64,000 nt of DNA, from NCBI RefSeq assembly GCF_021026315.1, contig NZ_JAJNCX010000017.1, positions 1 through 64,000 on the forward strand, read 5' to 3'. The position numbers were made by a program, and so were the translations under genes. How positions within the stretch are numbered: position 1 is the first letter of the stretch; the number at the start of each line of letters is the position of its first letter. The notes beneath the pieces were generated by a model. It was not told the origin of the DNA and searched no databases. It saw nothing but the letters and a program-made list of their open reading frames with translations. This DNA comes from Rhizobium sp. C4 (GTDB lineage: Bacteria; Pseudomonadota; Alphaproteobacteria; Rhizobiales; Rhizobiaceae). This document shows, in pieces, positions 53,242-61,002 of the stretch.

Positions 53242-53955
53242 CTATTCGCCCCCGCCCTCCGCCGGTTTCGGCGTCCCGCGGTCGAAGAGATGGACGCTCC
53301 GCCGCTTGAGGATGATCACCAGCACGGCACCGGCGACGATCCCGCCCGTGTGGGCGCCCCAGGAGACCATGCCGCTATGGTCCGTCGCCAGCATGTAGAA
53401 TTGTTCGCCGATCCACAAGAGGAGTGGAATGAAAGCCGGAAGGGGCAGGGGAATGCCGAAGAGGACCAGCGCCCAGATGCGCACACGCGGGTGCAGCAGG
53501 ACATAGGCCGAGAGCACGCCCGAAACCGCGCCGGACGCGCCGATCAGCGGCAGCTGCGATGTCGGGTCCGTCAGGCCGTGGACAAGCGCCCCGAAGGCGG
53601 CGCAGGCGAGAAAGAAGAACGCGTAGCGGATGTGGCCGAGTGCATCCTCGATATTGTCGCCGAAGACCCAGAGGAACAGCATGTTGACCGCAACATGCAT
53701 GGTGTCGATGTGGAAGAAGGCATAGGTGACGAAGGTCGCCCAGGTCGGCACGAGCGCGATCGAGGCATCGAGCCGGTCGCCATTGAACACGGTCCCGGGG
53801 ATGAAGCCAAGCGCCATCTGGAGCGTGTTCTGCTCCAGCACGGTTTCGCGCCGCATGGCGATCCAGATCAGAAGGTTGACGATAATCAGGGCATAGTTGA
53901 CGTAGGCGCGCTTGATGTATCGGAGGCCGTTCTGATCGTGGATCGGCAGGAACAT
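53242..53955 (-). CDS. Rhomboid family intramembrane serine protease
   Basis: A 237-residue inner-membrane protein with about six membrane segments. The catalytic Ser is in GASGAVSG (S141) and the His in WGAHTGG. The HVAVNMLFLWVFGDNIED segment matches the rhomboid HxxxN oxyanion region. Substrates are unknown. I took the ATG at 53955; longer in-frame starts would overlap the adenosyltransferase gene. It is 4 nt after that gene, part of the SDR-HIG1-pduO-rhomboid series. Confidence 0.92.
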   Translation of the reverse strand: MFLPIHDQNGLRYIKRAYVNYALIIVNLLIWIAMRRETVLEQNTLQMALGFIPGTVFNGDRLDASIALVPTWATFVTYAFFHIDTMHVAVNMLFLWVFGDNIEDALGHIRYAFFFLACAAFGALVHGLTDPTSQLPLIGASGAVSGVLSAYVLLHPRVRIWALVLFGIPLPLPAFIPLLLWIGEQFYMLATDHSGMVSWGAHTGGIVAGAVLVIILKRRSVHLFDRGTPKPAEGGGE

Positions 53956-53959
53956 GGTG

Positions 53960-54538
53960 CTATCTGTCCTTCCCCGGCACCCAGAGCACGTCGCTCGCGC
54001 CATTGTCGTTGGCGACTCGGGCGGCGACGAAGAGCAGGTCGGACAGGCGGTTGATGTAACGCATCGCCGCCGGGTTGATGGTGCCGTGCTCGCGGTCGTT
54101 CAGCGCCACCATCAGGCGTTCGGCGCGGCGCGAGACCGTGCGGGCAACGTGAAGGGCGGCGGAAGCCGGCGAGCCGCCGGGCAGCACGAAGGAGCGCAGC
54201 GGCTGGAGATTGGCGTTCAGCGCGTCGATCGCGTGTTCGAGATCGTCCACCTGTTTCTGTGTCACGCGCAGCGGCTCATAGCCCAGCTCTTCCGGCGTGC
54301 CGGGCGAGGCGAGGTCTGCGCCGAGGTCGAAAAGCGCATTCTGGATTGCCGCGAGGATCGGGTCGAGACTTGGCATATTGGCGGTCGACAGACGCGCCAT
54401 GCCGATGAAGGAATTGGTCTCGTCGACCACGCCATAGGCCTCGACGCGGAGATCGGTCTTGGAAACGCGGTCGCCGCCGGCAAGACCCGTCGTGCCGTCA
54501 TCGCCGGTGCGGGTATAGATCTTGTTGAGCTTCACCAT
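53960..54538 (-). CDS. PduO-type cob(I)alamin adenosyltransferase
   Basis: A 192-residue enzyme that attaches 5'-deoxyadenosyl from ATP to cob(I)alamin, forming coenzyme B12. YTRTGDDGTTGLAGGDRVSK (residues 8-27) is the ATP site; VDETNSFIG and the RTVSRRAERLMV and YINRLSDLLFVAAR motifs complete the PduO signature. It is distinct from the CobA/CobO type used in de novo synthesis, and presumably supports methylmalonyl-CoA mutase or reductase cofactors. It lies 6 nt after the HIG1-like gene. Confidence 0.94.
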   Translation of the reverse strand: MVKLNKIYTRTGDDGTTGLAGGDRVSKTDLRVEAYGVVDETNSFIGMARLSTANMPSLDPILAAIQNALFDLGADLASPGTPEELGYEPLRVTQKQVDDLEHAIDALNANLQPLRSFVLPGGSPASAALHVARTVSRRAERLMVALNDREHGTINPAAMRYINRLSDLLFVAARVANDNGASDVLWVPGKDR

Positions 54539-54544
54539 GTGCGA

Positions 54545-54742
54545 TCAGCGGCCCCCGCCGGTCAGCCACAGTGTCAGCATGATCAGCGCCACGGCGATGG
54601 CCTGCAGGGCGACGCGCATCTGCATGAGCTTGTTGGACGTGTTGCCGCTGCCACCTCTGAGGAGGTTCCAAAGGCCCCGGATCAGGACGAGGGCGGTGGC
54701 GACCATGAAAATGATCGCCAGAACGTAGGTAAATCCCCCCAT
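54545..54742 (-). CDS. Twin-transmembrane (HIG1-domain-like) small protein
   Basis: A 65-residue protein with two membrane helices: VLAIIFMVATALVLIRGLWN and AVALIMLTLWL, separated by a loop with NTSNKLMQMRVALQ. The RxxLQ region matches the HIG_1_N/HIG1 motif also found in mitochondrial respiratory supercomplex factors. AAGGAAA lies 5 nt before the ATG. Function in bacteria is not defined. It lies between the SDR gene and the pduO-type gene. Confidence 0.88.
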   Translation of the reverse strand: MGGFTYVLAIIFMVATALVLIRGLWNLLRGGSGNTSNKLMQMRVALQAIAVALIMLTLWLTGGGR

Positions 54743-54767
54743 GACATTTCCTTGATGGTTGCGGCGT

Positions 54768-55598
54768 TCAGCCGACTCTTGAGATCAGTTTGTAAAACAT
54801 ATCCGCAGGAAGCAGCTTTTTCAAAAGCATTCCCTGCCTTGCCACTGTGGTTACGGCATAATGCGGCTTTGGATTGGGCGAGGTCAGCGCTTTTTCCAGA
54901 ACCGCCATCACCGCCTCCGGCCCCAGCTTGCCCTTGGCGCGGCGTTCGCCCTTCAGGCGGTGGAGCTGGCGCTCGTAGGATGCGGCGTGAACCGAGTTGC
55001 GATAGTCGATATTCGCCAGGAACTTCTCGAGCGCGGTGGCGAGAAAGCGCGAGTCGATCGGGCCGGGCTCGATCAGGCAGACATGAATACCGGTGCCGGC
55101 AAGTTCCATGCGCAGCGTGATCGACAGGCCTTCAAGCGCGAATTTCGAGGCCGTGTAGGCGCCGCGATAAGGTGCCGGGACGACGCCGAGGATCGACGAG
55201 CACTGCACGATGCGGCCATGGCCCTGCCGGCGCATGATGGGGACAATGAGCCGGGTGAGTTCGTGCCAACCGAAGAAATTGGCGTCGAACTGGGCTTTCA
55301 GTACCTCGACGGTCAGGTCTTCGACGGCGCCGGTCTGGCCGTAGGCGCCGTTGTTGAAAAGCGCATCGAGCGTGCCGCCGGTTCGCGCCGTCACGTCGTC
55401 CACAAGGTGGCGGATGCTTTGAAGGTCCGTGTAGTCCATCAGGAAGGTTTCGATGCCATCGGCTTCGAGCGGGCCGCGATCATCCTCCCGCCGGACCGTT
55501 GCAAAAACGCGCCAGCCTTTTTCCTTCAATGCCTGGGCGCAAAATGCACCGATGCCCGAGGAACAGCCGGTGATCAGAATCGTTTTGCCAGATGTCAT
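54768..55598 (-). CDS. SDR family NAD(P)-dependent oxidoreductase
   Basis: A 276-residue short-chain dehydrogenase. ITGCSSGIG (residues 7-15) is the cofactor motif, FNNGAYG (NNAG equivalent) follows, Ser is in QCSSILG, and YTASKFALEG contains the YxxxK pair. The extended C-terminal tail (from about 205) contains a charged stretch and no membrane anchor. The substrate is unknown. I took the ATG at 55598, preceded by AGGAA; earlier in-frame Met codons lack a site. It is divergent from yihY. Confidence 0.9.
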   Translation of the reverse strand: MTSGKTILITGCSSGIGAFCAQALKEKGWRVFATVRREDDRGPLEADGIETFLMDYTDLQSIRHLVDDVTARTGGTLDALFNNGAYGQTGAVEDLTVEVLKAQFDANFFGWHELTRLIVPIMRRQGHGRIVQCSSILGVVPAPYRGAYTASKFALEGLSITLRMELAGTGIHVCLIEPGPIDSRFLATALEKFLANIDYRNSVHAASYERQLHRLKGERRAKGKLGPEAVMAVLEKALTSPNPKPHYAVTTVARQGMLLKKLLPADMFYKLISRVG

Positions 55599-55657
55599 GG
55601 GGGATTCCTGTACAAACTCCTTTGCATTTCCCATATTCGAGAGAGTGACGCAACGAA

Positions 55658-56659
55658 ATGCCAATGGTTCGCGACGCTGAAACGACAACCTTGGAAGAAA
55701 GCGGAGGTCCGGTGCCGGTATTTGTGAAGGTGATCTACAGGGTGATCTATGACGCCCTCTACCACTTCACCGACGATGACGGCTGGGCGATGGCCAGCCA
55801 TGTCGCGCTGTCGTCGCTGCTGGCCATCTTTCCCTTCCTGATTTTCGGCACGACGCTGGCGACCTTTCTCGGCGCGAAGGAATTTGCCGAAACGGCGGTG
55901 CATCTCATCTTCGACACATGGCCTGCAACGATTGCCGAACCGATCGCCAAGGAAGTCGTGCAGGTTCTCACCATTCCGCATGGCGGCTTGCTGACGATCT
56001 CGGTTCTGGCGGCGGCCTACTTTGCCTCCAACGGGATCGAGGCGCTGCGCATTTCGCTCAACCGTGCCTATCGCGTCCACGAGATGCGCCCGTGGTACAT
56101 CACGCGCGCACTCAGCCTCATCTATGTGCTTGCTGCGGTGCTCGCGCTTGCTGCGGTCAGCGTCTTTCTCGTCGTCGTGCCGCTCGCTGCGGGCTATGTG
56201 GAGGGCTGGCTGCCCTGGACCCAGGCGATCATCAAGGTGATCGAGAGCTGGCGGGTCTGGGGCACGATCATCGTTCTGACGGTCGCGCTGTTCATCGTCC
56301 ATCTCTACATGCCGGCGGGGCGGCGGCGGTTCATTCAGGTGGTTCCGGGCATTGCCTTCACGCTGATTGCCTGGGCACTCTCGGCCTTTGTCTTTGCCTA
56401 TTACATCTCGACCTTCGCCAACTATACCCGCACCTATGCGGGTCTGGCGTCGATCATGATCGTGCTGGTGTTTCTGTACATGGTGGGCGTGATCTTCATC
56501 ATCGGCGGCGAGATCAATGCGGCGATGATGAAATTCCGGGTATTTCGCATGTTCAGCCGAACGCCGGCGCATGCCTTTCCCGCCCATGCCGGCTCAGACG
56601 AGACCCACGCGCCGGCGGATGTCGAGGGGCGAAAGGCCGTCAGCCCGCAGCGCCGCTAG
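55658..56659 (+). CDS. YihY/virulence factor BrkB family membrane protein
   Basis: A 333-residue inner-membrane protein with about six spans and the conserved WAMASHVALSSLLAIFPFLIF and YYISTFANYTRTYAGLASIM motifs of the YihY/BrkB family (once misnamed RNase BN). Its function is unknown. The charged C-terminal tail (residues 300-333) is encoded in DNA that also encodes the end of gluQ on the other strand: the two genes overlap by 66 nt tail to tail. An ATG at 55664 is an alternative start. Confidence 0.92.
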   Translation: MPMVRDAETTTLEESGGPVPVFVKVIYRVIYDALYHFTDDDGWAMASHVALSSLLAIFPFLIFGTTLATFLGAKEFAETAVHLIFDTWPATIAEPIAKEVVQVLTIPHGGLLTISVLAAAYFASNGIEALRISLNRAYRVHEMRPWYITRALSLIYVLAAVLALAAVSVFLVVVPLAAGYVEGWLPWTQAIIKVIESWRVWGTIIVLTVALFIVHLYMPAGRRRFIQVVPGIAFTLIAWALSAFVFAYYISTFANYTRTYAGLASIMIVLVFLYMVGVIFIIGGEINAAMMKFRVFRMFSRTPAHAFPAHAGSDETHAPADVEGRKAVSPQRR

Positions 56660-57481
56660 CGCGGTGTCGCCCTGGCTCTTCGACAGCTTGCGACCGTCTT
56701 CGCCAAGGATCAGGCGGTGATGGTGGTAGATGGGCGCGGGCAGGTCGAGCAGCGTTTGCAGCAGGCGGTGAACCGGTGTTGCCGCAAAGAGATCAAGGCC
56801 GCGCACGACATGGGTCACGCCCTGCAGCGCATCGTCCACCACGACGGAGAGATGGTAGCTTGACGGTGCGTCCCAGCGCCAGAGCATCACATCCCCCCAG
56901 ACGGCGGGATCGAGCGTCAGCGTGCCGGCGTGCGTGGGGCCGGTTTCCGTGAAGGATGGAGCCTTGCCGACTAGCGCCAGCGCTTTTGCCATATCGAGCC
57001 GCCAGACATGCTGATCGCCGGCGGCGATACGCGCTTCGGCTTCAGGTTTCGGGATGCTTTTGTCGAGCGGCGGATAGAGCGGTGCGCCATCCGGATCGCG
57101 CGGCCATTCACTTCCGGCCGCTTCTTCCTCTGCGACCAGACGCTTGACCTCGCCCCGGCTCATGAAGGCCGGGTAGATGAGGCCCATGGCTGCCAGGCGG
57201 TCGAGTGCTTCACGATAGGCGTCCGTGTGTTCCGATTGCCGGCGGACGGGGCGTTCGTAGTTGATACCGAGCCAGGCGAGGTCGTCGTGGATTGCCTGTT
57301 CATATTCCGGCCGGCAGCGCGTGATGTCGATATCCTCGATGCGCAGCAGCAGGCGTCCGCCTGCTGCTCGTGCCATATCGTGGTTGAGCAGAGCGGACAG
57401 CGCGTGGCCGAGGTGCAGATAGCCGTTCGGGCTCGGCGCGAAGCGGAAAACGGGTGGCGTGGTGGCGGGCTTTTCGGGCAT
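56594..57481 (-). CDS. gluQRS: tRNA glutamyl-Q(34) synthetase (GluQ-RS)
   Basis: A 295-residue truncated glutamyl-tRNA synthetase paralogue that attaches glutamate to queuosine at the wobble position of tRNA-Asp. The HIGH-like HLGH is at residues 23-26 after PSPNGYL, and the KMSKS-like KLSKS lies in GRKLSKSQGD. The zinc-binding Cys pair usually found after the catalytic core (CxCTR) is replaced here by YPAFMSR (103-109). I took the ATG at 57481, with GGAAAG upstream; a longer frame continues without support. It needs queuosine, linking it to the YhhQ-type transporter at 9.8 kb. Confidence 0.94.
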   Translation of the reverse strand: MPEKPATTPPVFRFAPSPNGYLHLGHALSALLNHDMARAAGGRLLLRIEDIDITRCRPEYEQAIHDDLAWLGINYERPVRRQSEHTDAYREALDRLAAMGLIYPAFMSRGEVKRLVAEEEAAGSEWPRDPDGAPLYPPLDKSIPKPEAEARIAAGDQHVWRLDMAKALALVGKAPSFTETGPTHAGTLTLDPAVWGDVMLWRWDAPSSYHLSVVVDDALQGVTHVVRGLDLFAATPVHRLLQTLLDLPAPIYHHHRLILGEDGRKLSKSQGDTALAALRADGLSPLDIRRRVGLV

Positions 57482-57524
57482 AGCTTGTCTTTCCAGAATT
57501 TGCACCCGATGCCAAGGAGGGGCC

Positions 57525-58172
57525 GTGCAGCCGATTACATGTGAGGCCGATATTGCCCGCGGGCTGGATGCGCTGGTGGCGCTTGATCCGCGTCTTGATG
57601 AGATCGCCGCGCAGGCCGGTCCGGTGCCGCTTCGGCTGCAGCCGGCGGGCTTTGCGGGGCTCTCCGAAATCGTTGTCTCACAAATGGTGTCGAAGGCATC
57701 GGCTTCGGCGATTTTCGGGCGGCTTGTGGCAAGGCTCGATGGTGGCGTGACCGGGGCCGGGGTCAGGGACCTTGGCGCGGACGGCCTGTTTGCCGTCGGC
57801 CTTTCGCGAGCCAAGGCCTCGACGTTGCTGGCTATCGCCGAGGCGGAGCTTGCGGGCCAACTCGATCTGGAAGGCGTTTGTGGTCTGGAGACTGCGGCGG
57901 CGATTGCGCATTTGAGCGCAGTCAAGGGCGTGGGGCCGTGGACGGCGGAGGTCTATCTGATGTTCTGCGCCGGCCATCCGGATATCTTCCCGGTTGGCGA
58001 TATCGCGCTGGTTCACGCTGTCCACCATGCTTTCGGCCATGATGAGAAATTGAACGGTCGCAGGCTCGCGGCCTTTGCCGAAAGCTGGTCACCGTGGCGA
58101 TCTGTCGCAGCGCGGCTCTTCTGGGCCTTCTATTCCCGCCAGTTGCGCCGGGCTGCCGACCCCTTGGGCTGA
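57525..58172 (+). CDS. DNA-3-methyladenine glycosylase II (AlkA-like HhH-GPD)
   Basis: A 215-residue base-excision enzyme removing alkylated purines. The helix-hairpin-helix LSAVKGVGPWTAEVYLMF (about residues 130-147) precedes the catalytic Asp in VGDIALVHAV (D159). The protein lacks the N-terminal Ada-like domain and the [4Fe-4S] motif, in keeping with the compact AlkA group. The start is a GTG at 57525 with AGGAGG 6 nt upstream. It is divergent from gluQRS. Confidence 0.92.
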   Translation: MQPITCEADIARGLDALVALDPRLDEIAAQAGPVPLRLQPAGFAGLSEIVVSQMVSKASASAIFGRLVARLDGGVTGAGVRDLGADGLFAVGLSRAKASTLLAIAEAELAGQLDLEGVCGLETAAAIAHLSAVKGVGPWTAEVYLMFCAGHPDIFPVGDIALVHAVHHAFGHDEKLNGRRLAAFAESWSPWRSVAARLFWAFYSRQLRRAADPLG

Positions 58173-58299
58173 GCCGTTTTTGACACCGCGCAAGCCACGG
58201 GAAAACGAAGTAATTCCGGCTTTTCGCAGGGGCTTCACAATAGCGTCAAAACAAGCCTAGTATAGGAATTGCAGATGCCGAATCGATCAGGAGAACGCC

Positions 58300-58857
58300 T
58301 TGACGATTGCAGTCTCACCGCAGTCCTTGCCCGCGCTGGTGCTCAACGCGGATTACAGGCCACTGAGTTATTATCCCTTGTCGCTGTGGTCCTGGCAGGA
58401 CGCGATCAAGGCGGTCTTTCTTGACCGCGTGAATATCATCGCGGAATACGATCACGCGGTTTCGTCGCCGACATTCTCGATGCGCCTGCCAAGCGTCGTT
58501 TGCCTGAAAAGCTATGTGAAGCCGGCGCGCTATCCGGCCTTCACCCGCTTCAACGTCTTCCTGCGTGACAAGTTCGAGTGCCAGTATTGCGGCTCGGAGG
58601 ACGAACTCACCTTCGACCACCTGATCCCGCGCGCCCATGGCGGCGAGACCCGCTGGGACAATATCGTCACCGCCTGCGCGCCCTGCAATCTGCGCAAGGG
58701 CTCCAAGCTTCCGCATCAGGCGGGCATGCATCCGCGCCAGAAGCCATGGCACCCGACGGTGCAGGAGTTGCACAACAACGGCCGCTTCTTCCCGCCGAAC
58801 TATCTGCATGAAAGCTGGATCGATTATCTCTACTGGGACAGCGAACTCCAACCTTAA
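58300..58857 (+). CDS. HNH endonuclease family protein
   Basis: A 185-residue protein with an HNH nuclease fold. C94-x2-C97 in ECQYCGS and C126-x2-C129 in CAPCNLRKGS form a zinc site, and DHLIPRAHGGETRWDNIVTA carries the catalytic His and the N and H residues. The N-terminal part (residues 10-60) is conserved in alphaproteobacterial homologues. It may be a DNA-repair or maturation nuclease; no phage or defence partner is adjacent. The start is a TTG at 58300 with AGGAGAA upstream. Confidence 0.92.
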   Translation: MTIAVSPQSLPALVLNADYRPLSYYPLSLWSWQDAIKAVFLDRVNIIAEYDHAVSSPTFSMRLPSVVCLKSYVKPARYPAFTRFNVFLRDKFECQYCGSEDELTFDHLIPRAHGGETRWDNIVTACAPCNLRKGSKLPHQAGMHPRQKPWHPTVQELHNNGRFFPPNYLHESWIDYLYWDSELQP

Positions 58858-58873
58858 GACGCGCATAAATCTC

Positions 58874-58978
58874 CGGCGGCGGGCTGCAAATCAGGTCGGC
58901 CTGCGTTTCCGGTGCTCACGTACCTTCGAGTACGCTCCGCTCCGGTTCTCGCCCGACCTTATTTTCGCCACGCCGCCG
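58874..58978. repeat. Long nested hairpin repeat (first copy)
   Basis: From outside in: CGGCGGCG (58874-58881) pairs with CGCCGCCG (58971-58978); AGGTCGG (58893-58899) pairs with CCGACCT (58953-58959); then a conserved core TTCCGGTGCTCACGTAC...GTACGCTCCGCTCCGG, with apical CGTAC/GTACG (58919-58923/58930-58934). Its core is almost identical to the second copy, but the outer arms are different. It lies between convergent genes. Confidence 0.8.
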
Positions 58979-59009
58979 AAAATTTCTGCACGTCTTAGAA
59001 TCGGACTCA

Positions 59010-59104
59010 GGTGGCCTGCAAACGGCGCTGCCTGCGCTTCCGGTGCTCACGTACCGTCAGGTACGCTCCGCTCCGGTTCTCGGCAGCACCGTTTTCGGCT
59101 CACC
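59010..59104. repeat. Long nested hairpin repeat (second copy)
   Basis: GGTG (59010-59013) pairs with CACC (59101-59104); AAACGG-C-GCTGCC (59020-59032) pairs with GGCAGC-A-CCGTTT (59082-59094); the core is shared with the first copy, ending in apical CGTACC/GGTACG (59050-59055/59060-59065). The two copies plus a short linker fill the 300 bases between the HNH and dsbB genes; nothing else was seen there. Confidence 0.8.
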
Positions 59105-59157
59105 CCGACGAATTTCTGATCTGAAATCGGCACCGTTGGAGGGTGCCGCAGCGAGCT

Positions 59158-59661
59158 TCAAGCCTTGCGGCCGATGCCCCAGGCGGCGATGCCGGCGAGG
59201 ATGAGGCTGGCAATCACGTTCCAGCCGGCGAAGGAGAGGCCGAGGACGCGGAGCGCTGCTTCCGTGCAGGACGGGCCGTGTACGGAATTGAGGTCGCTCA
59301 GCAGATTGCCGGCGTCCTTGGTCACGGCGTTGACCGGGGTCGAGCAGGTCGATGGGCCGGGCCAGAAGCCCCATTCGGCGCCGGCGTGATAGGTGCCGAG
59401 CCCCGCGCCGATCAGCATGGCGACCATGATGATGGCGATCAGTGCCTTGACGATCCAGGACGGCATGTTGATCAGCGCGGCAATGGCCGCCACGATCGCG
59501 ACCGGGATCGAATAATAATAGGGCTCGCGCTCCATGTAGCAGAGCGCGCAGGGGATGTAGCCGCCGATATACTGAAATCCGAGCGCGGTCCCGACCGTTG
59601 CCGCCATGCCGACGGCGAGGATGAGAGCGGGGAGGAGCTGTGGCTTTGCGGAAGCGTTCAT
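59158..59661 (-). CDS. dsbB: Disulfide bond formation protein B
   Basis: A 167-residue inner-membrane oxidase that re-oxidises DsbA and passes electrons to quinone. Four membrane spans. The first redox pair is CALC (C38, C41) in IPCALCYMER; the second pair lies in the TCST and SCTE segments (about residues 107 and 132). The gene has no DsbA neighbour. It lies 14 nt after the DedA/YqaA-type gene on the same strand, probably cotranscribed. Confidence 0.92.
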   Translation of the reverse strand: MNASAKPQLLPALILAVGMAATVGTALGFQYIGGYIPCALCYMEREPYYYSIPVAIVAAIAALINMPSWIVKALIAIIMVAMLIGAGLGTYHAGAEWGFWPGPSTCSTPVNAVTKDAGNLLSDLNSVHGPSCTEAALRVLGLSFAGWNVIASLILAGIAAWGIGRKA

Positions 59662-59675
59662 GGCCTTGCCGATCG

Positions 59676-60269
59676 TCAGGATGCGTGCAGGTAGTGCAGC
59701 ACGAGATAGAGGATGATGAGGAGGGCGGCGATTGCACCGGCGATCAGCCCGAGCCGCTTTTCGATGAACTCGCGGATCGGCTCGCCGTAGATTCTCAGAA
59801 GAGCCGCGAGCAGGAAGAAGCGGGCGCCGCGCGCCACGATGGCCGTGATGATGAACAGGCCGAGATGCACATTGGCAACGCCCGCGAGAATGGTCACGAC
59901 CTTGATGGGGGGCAGGTGGGCAAGGCCCGAGGTGATCAGCAGCAGCACGATCATGCCAAAGCCGGTTTCGGCCTTCAGGCGCTCGAATGTCTCCAGCTTG
60001 CCGTAGAATTCAAGCACAGGCTTTGCCACGGCCTCAAAGGCATAATGCCCGATATACCAGCCGAGAATGCCGCCGAGAACGGAGGCGACGGTGGCGATCA
60101 GCGCATAGCGCCAGGCGCGCTCGGGCCGTGCCAGCGCCATGGGCAGGAAGAGCACATCGGCAGGCACCAGGAAGAAGGAGCTTTCGACGAAGGCGATGAC
60201 GGCCAGCCAGACTTCGGCGCTTTTCCTTGCGGCCAGCGAGATCGTCCAGTCATAAAGTCTGCGGAGCAT
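59676..60269 (-). CDS. DedA/YqaA-like (SNARE-associated Golgi, VTT domain) membrane protein
   Basis: A 197-residue inner-membrane protein with about five spans. ESSFFLVPADVLFLPMALA and GGILGWYIGHYAF, followed by ETGFGMIVLLLITSGLAHLPPIK, match the YqaA/VTT-domain family (DedA superfamily), involved in lipid scrambling and envelope integrity. I took the ATG at 60269, with GAAGGA upstream; an ATG seven codons earlier is possible. It is upstream of dsbB in one unit, and divergent from tRNA-Leu. Confidence 0.9.
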   Translation of the reverse strand: MLRRLYDWTISLAARKSAEVWLAVIAFVESSFFLVPADVLFLPMALARPERAWRYALIATVASVLGGILGWYIGHYAFEAVAKPVLEFYGKLETFERLKAETGFGMIVLLLITSGLAHLPPIKVVTILAGVANVHLGLFIITAIVARGARFFLLAALLRIYGEPIREFIEKRLGLIAGAIAALLIILYLVLHYLHAS

Positions 60270-60415
60270 GGAAGTCCTTCGCGTGTTCACCGGATTGGGG
60301 TTGGCCGGCTTTTGCTGTGCTGCAATAGCGGGCTTTGGCGGTGCTGTAAATTCGGCTGGCGTTCAACACTTCGTCAATTCGGATGCCAAGCTCTGCATGC
60401 AACGACATTTTCCGG

Positions 60416-60443
60416 TTGACCGGCGATAGCCTGTCCGTATAGT
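60416..60443 (+). promoter_or_regulatory. Probable promoter of tRNA-Leu
   Basis: TTGACC (60416-60421) and TATAGT (60438-60443) are 16 nt apart, and the tRNA begins 42 nt after the -10 element. Close to the vegetative consensus. Confidence 0.65.
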
Positions 60444-60484
60444 CCGGCGCGTCCCGGCCTTGCTTCGCATGTTGCAACGGATGA

Positions 60485-60570
60485 TGCCCCATTGGCGGAA
60501 TTGGTAGACGCGCTCGACTCAAAATCGAGTTCCGCAAGGAGTGCTGGTTCGACCCCGGCATGGGGCACCA
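60485..60570 (+). tRNA. tRNA-Leu (anticodon CAA)
   Basis: Acceptor arms TGCCCCA (60485-60491) and TGGGGCA (60561-60567) pair fully, followed by an encoded CCA. The D arm has GGCGGAATTGGTAGAC. The anticodon stem CTCGA/TCGAG encloses CTCAAAA with anticodon CAA at 60520-60522. A long variable arm (CCGCAAGGAGTGC) fits a class II tRNA, and GGTTCGA is the T loop. It reads UUG codons. Confidence 0.96.
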
Positions 60571-60607
60571 CAGGCCTTTCACCCCAGAAGCGCAAGGTGC
60601 GATTTCA

Positions 60608-60922
60608 ATGCAGAACCTCTTGATGATGGTCTTGCTGTCCGTGGTCGCGTACGCGCTGATCACCGGCCTATTTGTGTTTCTCGGCATGCGCTGGAATGCG
60701 CTGATAGCGGGGGCCGTGCTTTATCTGTTGTTTGGCGGCTTTGTCGCCATGGCACAGTTTGCCGGTGCCGGTGCTTGCCCGAGCTGGAGGACGGATGGGG
60801 TTCTCATCCCGGTTCTGGCGTGGCCGGGCGACTTCTACGTCAATGTCGTTACCGGCGATATCACGGCGCGACGCTACCTCATTCCGCGCACCTGCGAGCT
60901 GCGCGTCTCCATGGTGCGTTGA
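60608..60922 (+). CDS. Small hypothetical membrane protein
   Basis: A 104-residue protein with two or three hydrophobic segments (MMVLLSVVAYALITGLFVFL at about 6-25 and IAGAVLYLLFGGFVAMAQFA) and a polar C-terminal third with two Cys (GACPSW and RTCELR) that could form a periplasmic disulfide. I do not recognise a family. The start at 60608 lies 38 nt after the tRNA; the ribosome-binding site is weak. It may be cotranscribed with the glycosyltransferase that follows 80 nt later. Confidence 0.6.
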   Translation: MQNLLMMVLLSVVAYALITGLFVFLGMRWNALIAGAVLYLLFGGFVAMAQFAGAGACPSWRTDGVLIPVLAWPGDFYVNVVTGDITARRYLIPRTCELRVSMVR

Positions 60923-61002
60923 CAGCTTTTCCTTCCAATTTCCACACTGGCGCAATAAAAGACCGCCAAATGCCGGATCCGGCACAGATTTTCGAGGTTT
61001 AG

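Noticed and set aside
60540-60607. Upstream extension of the small membrane protein into the tRNA end
   Set aside because: A coding start overlapping tRNA-Leu (at 60560) is unlikely; the ATG at 60608 gives a normal membrane N-terminus.
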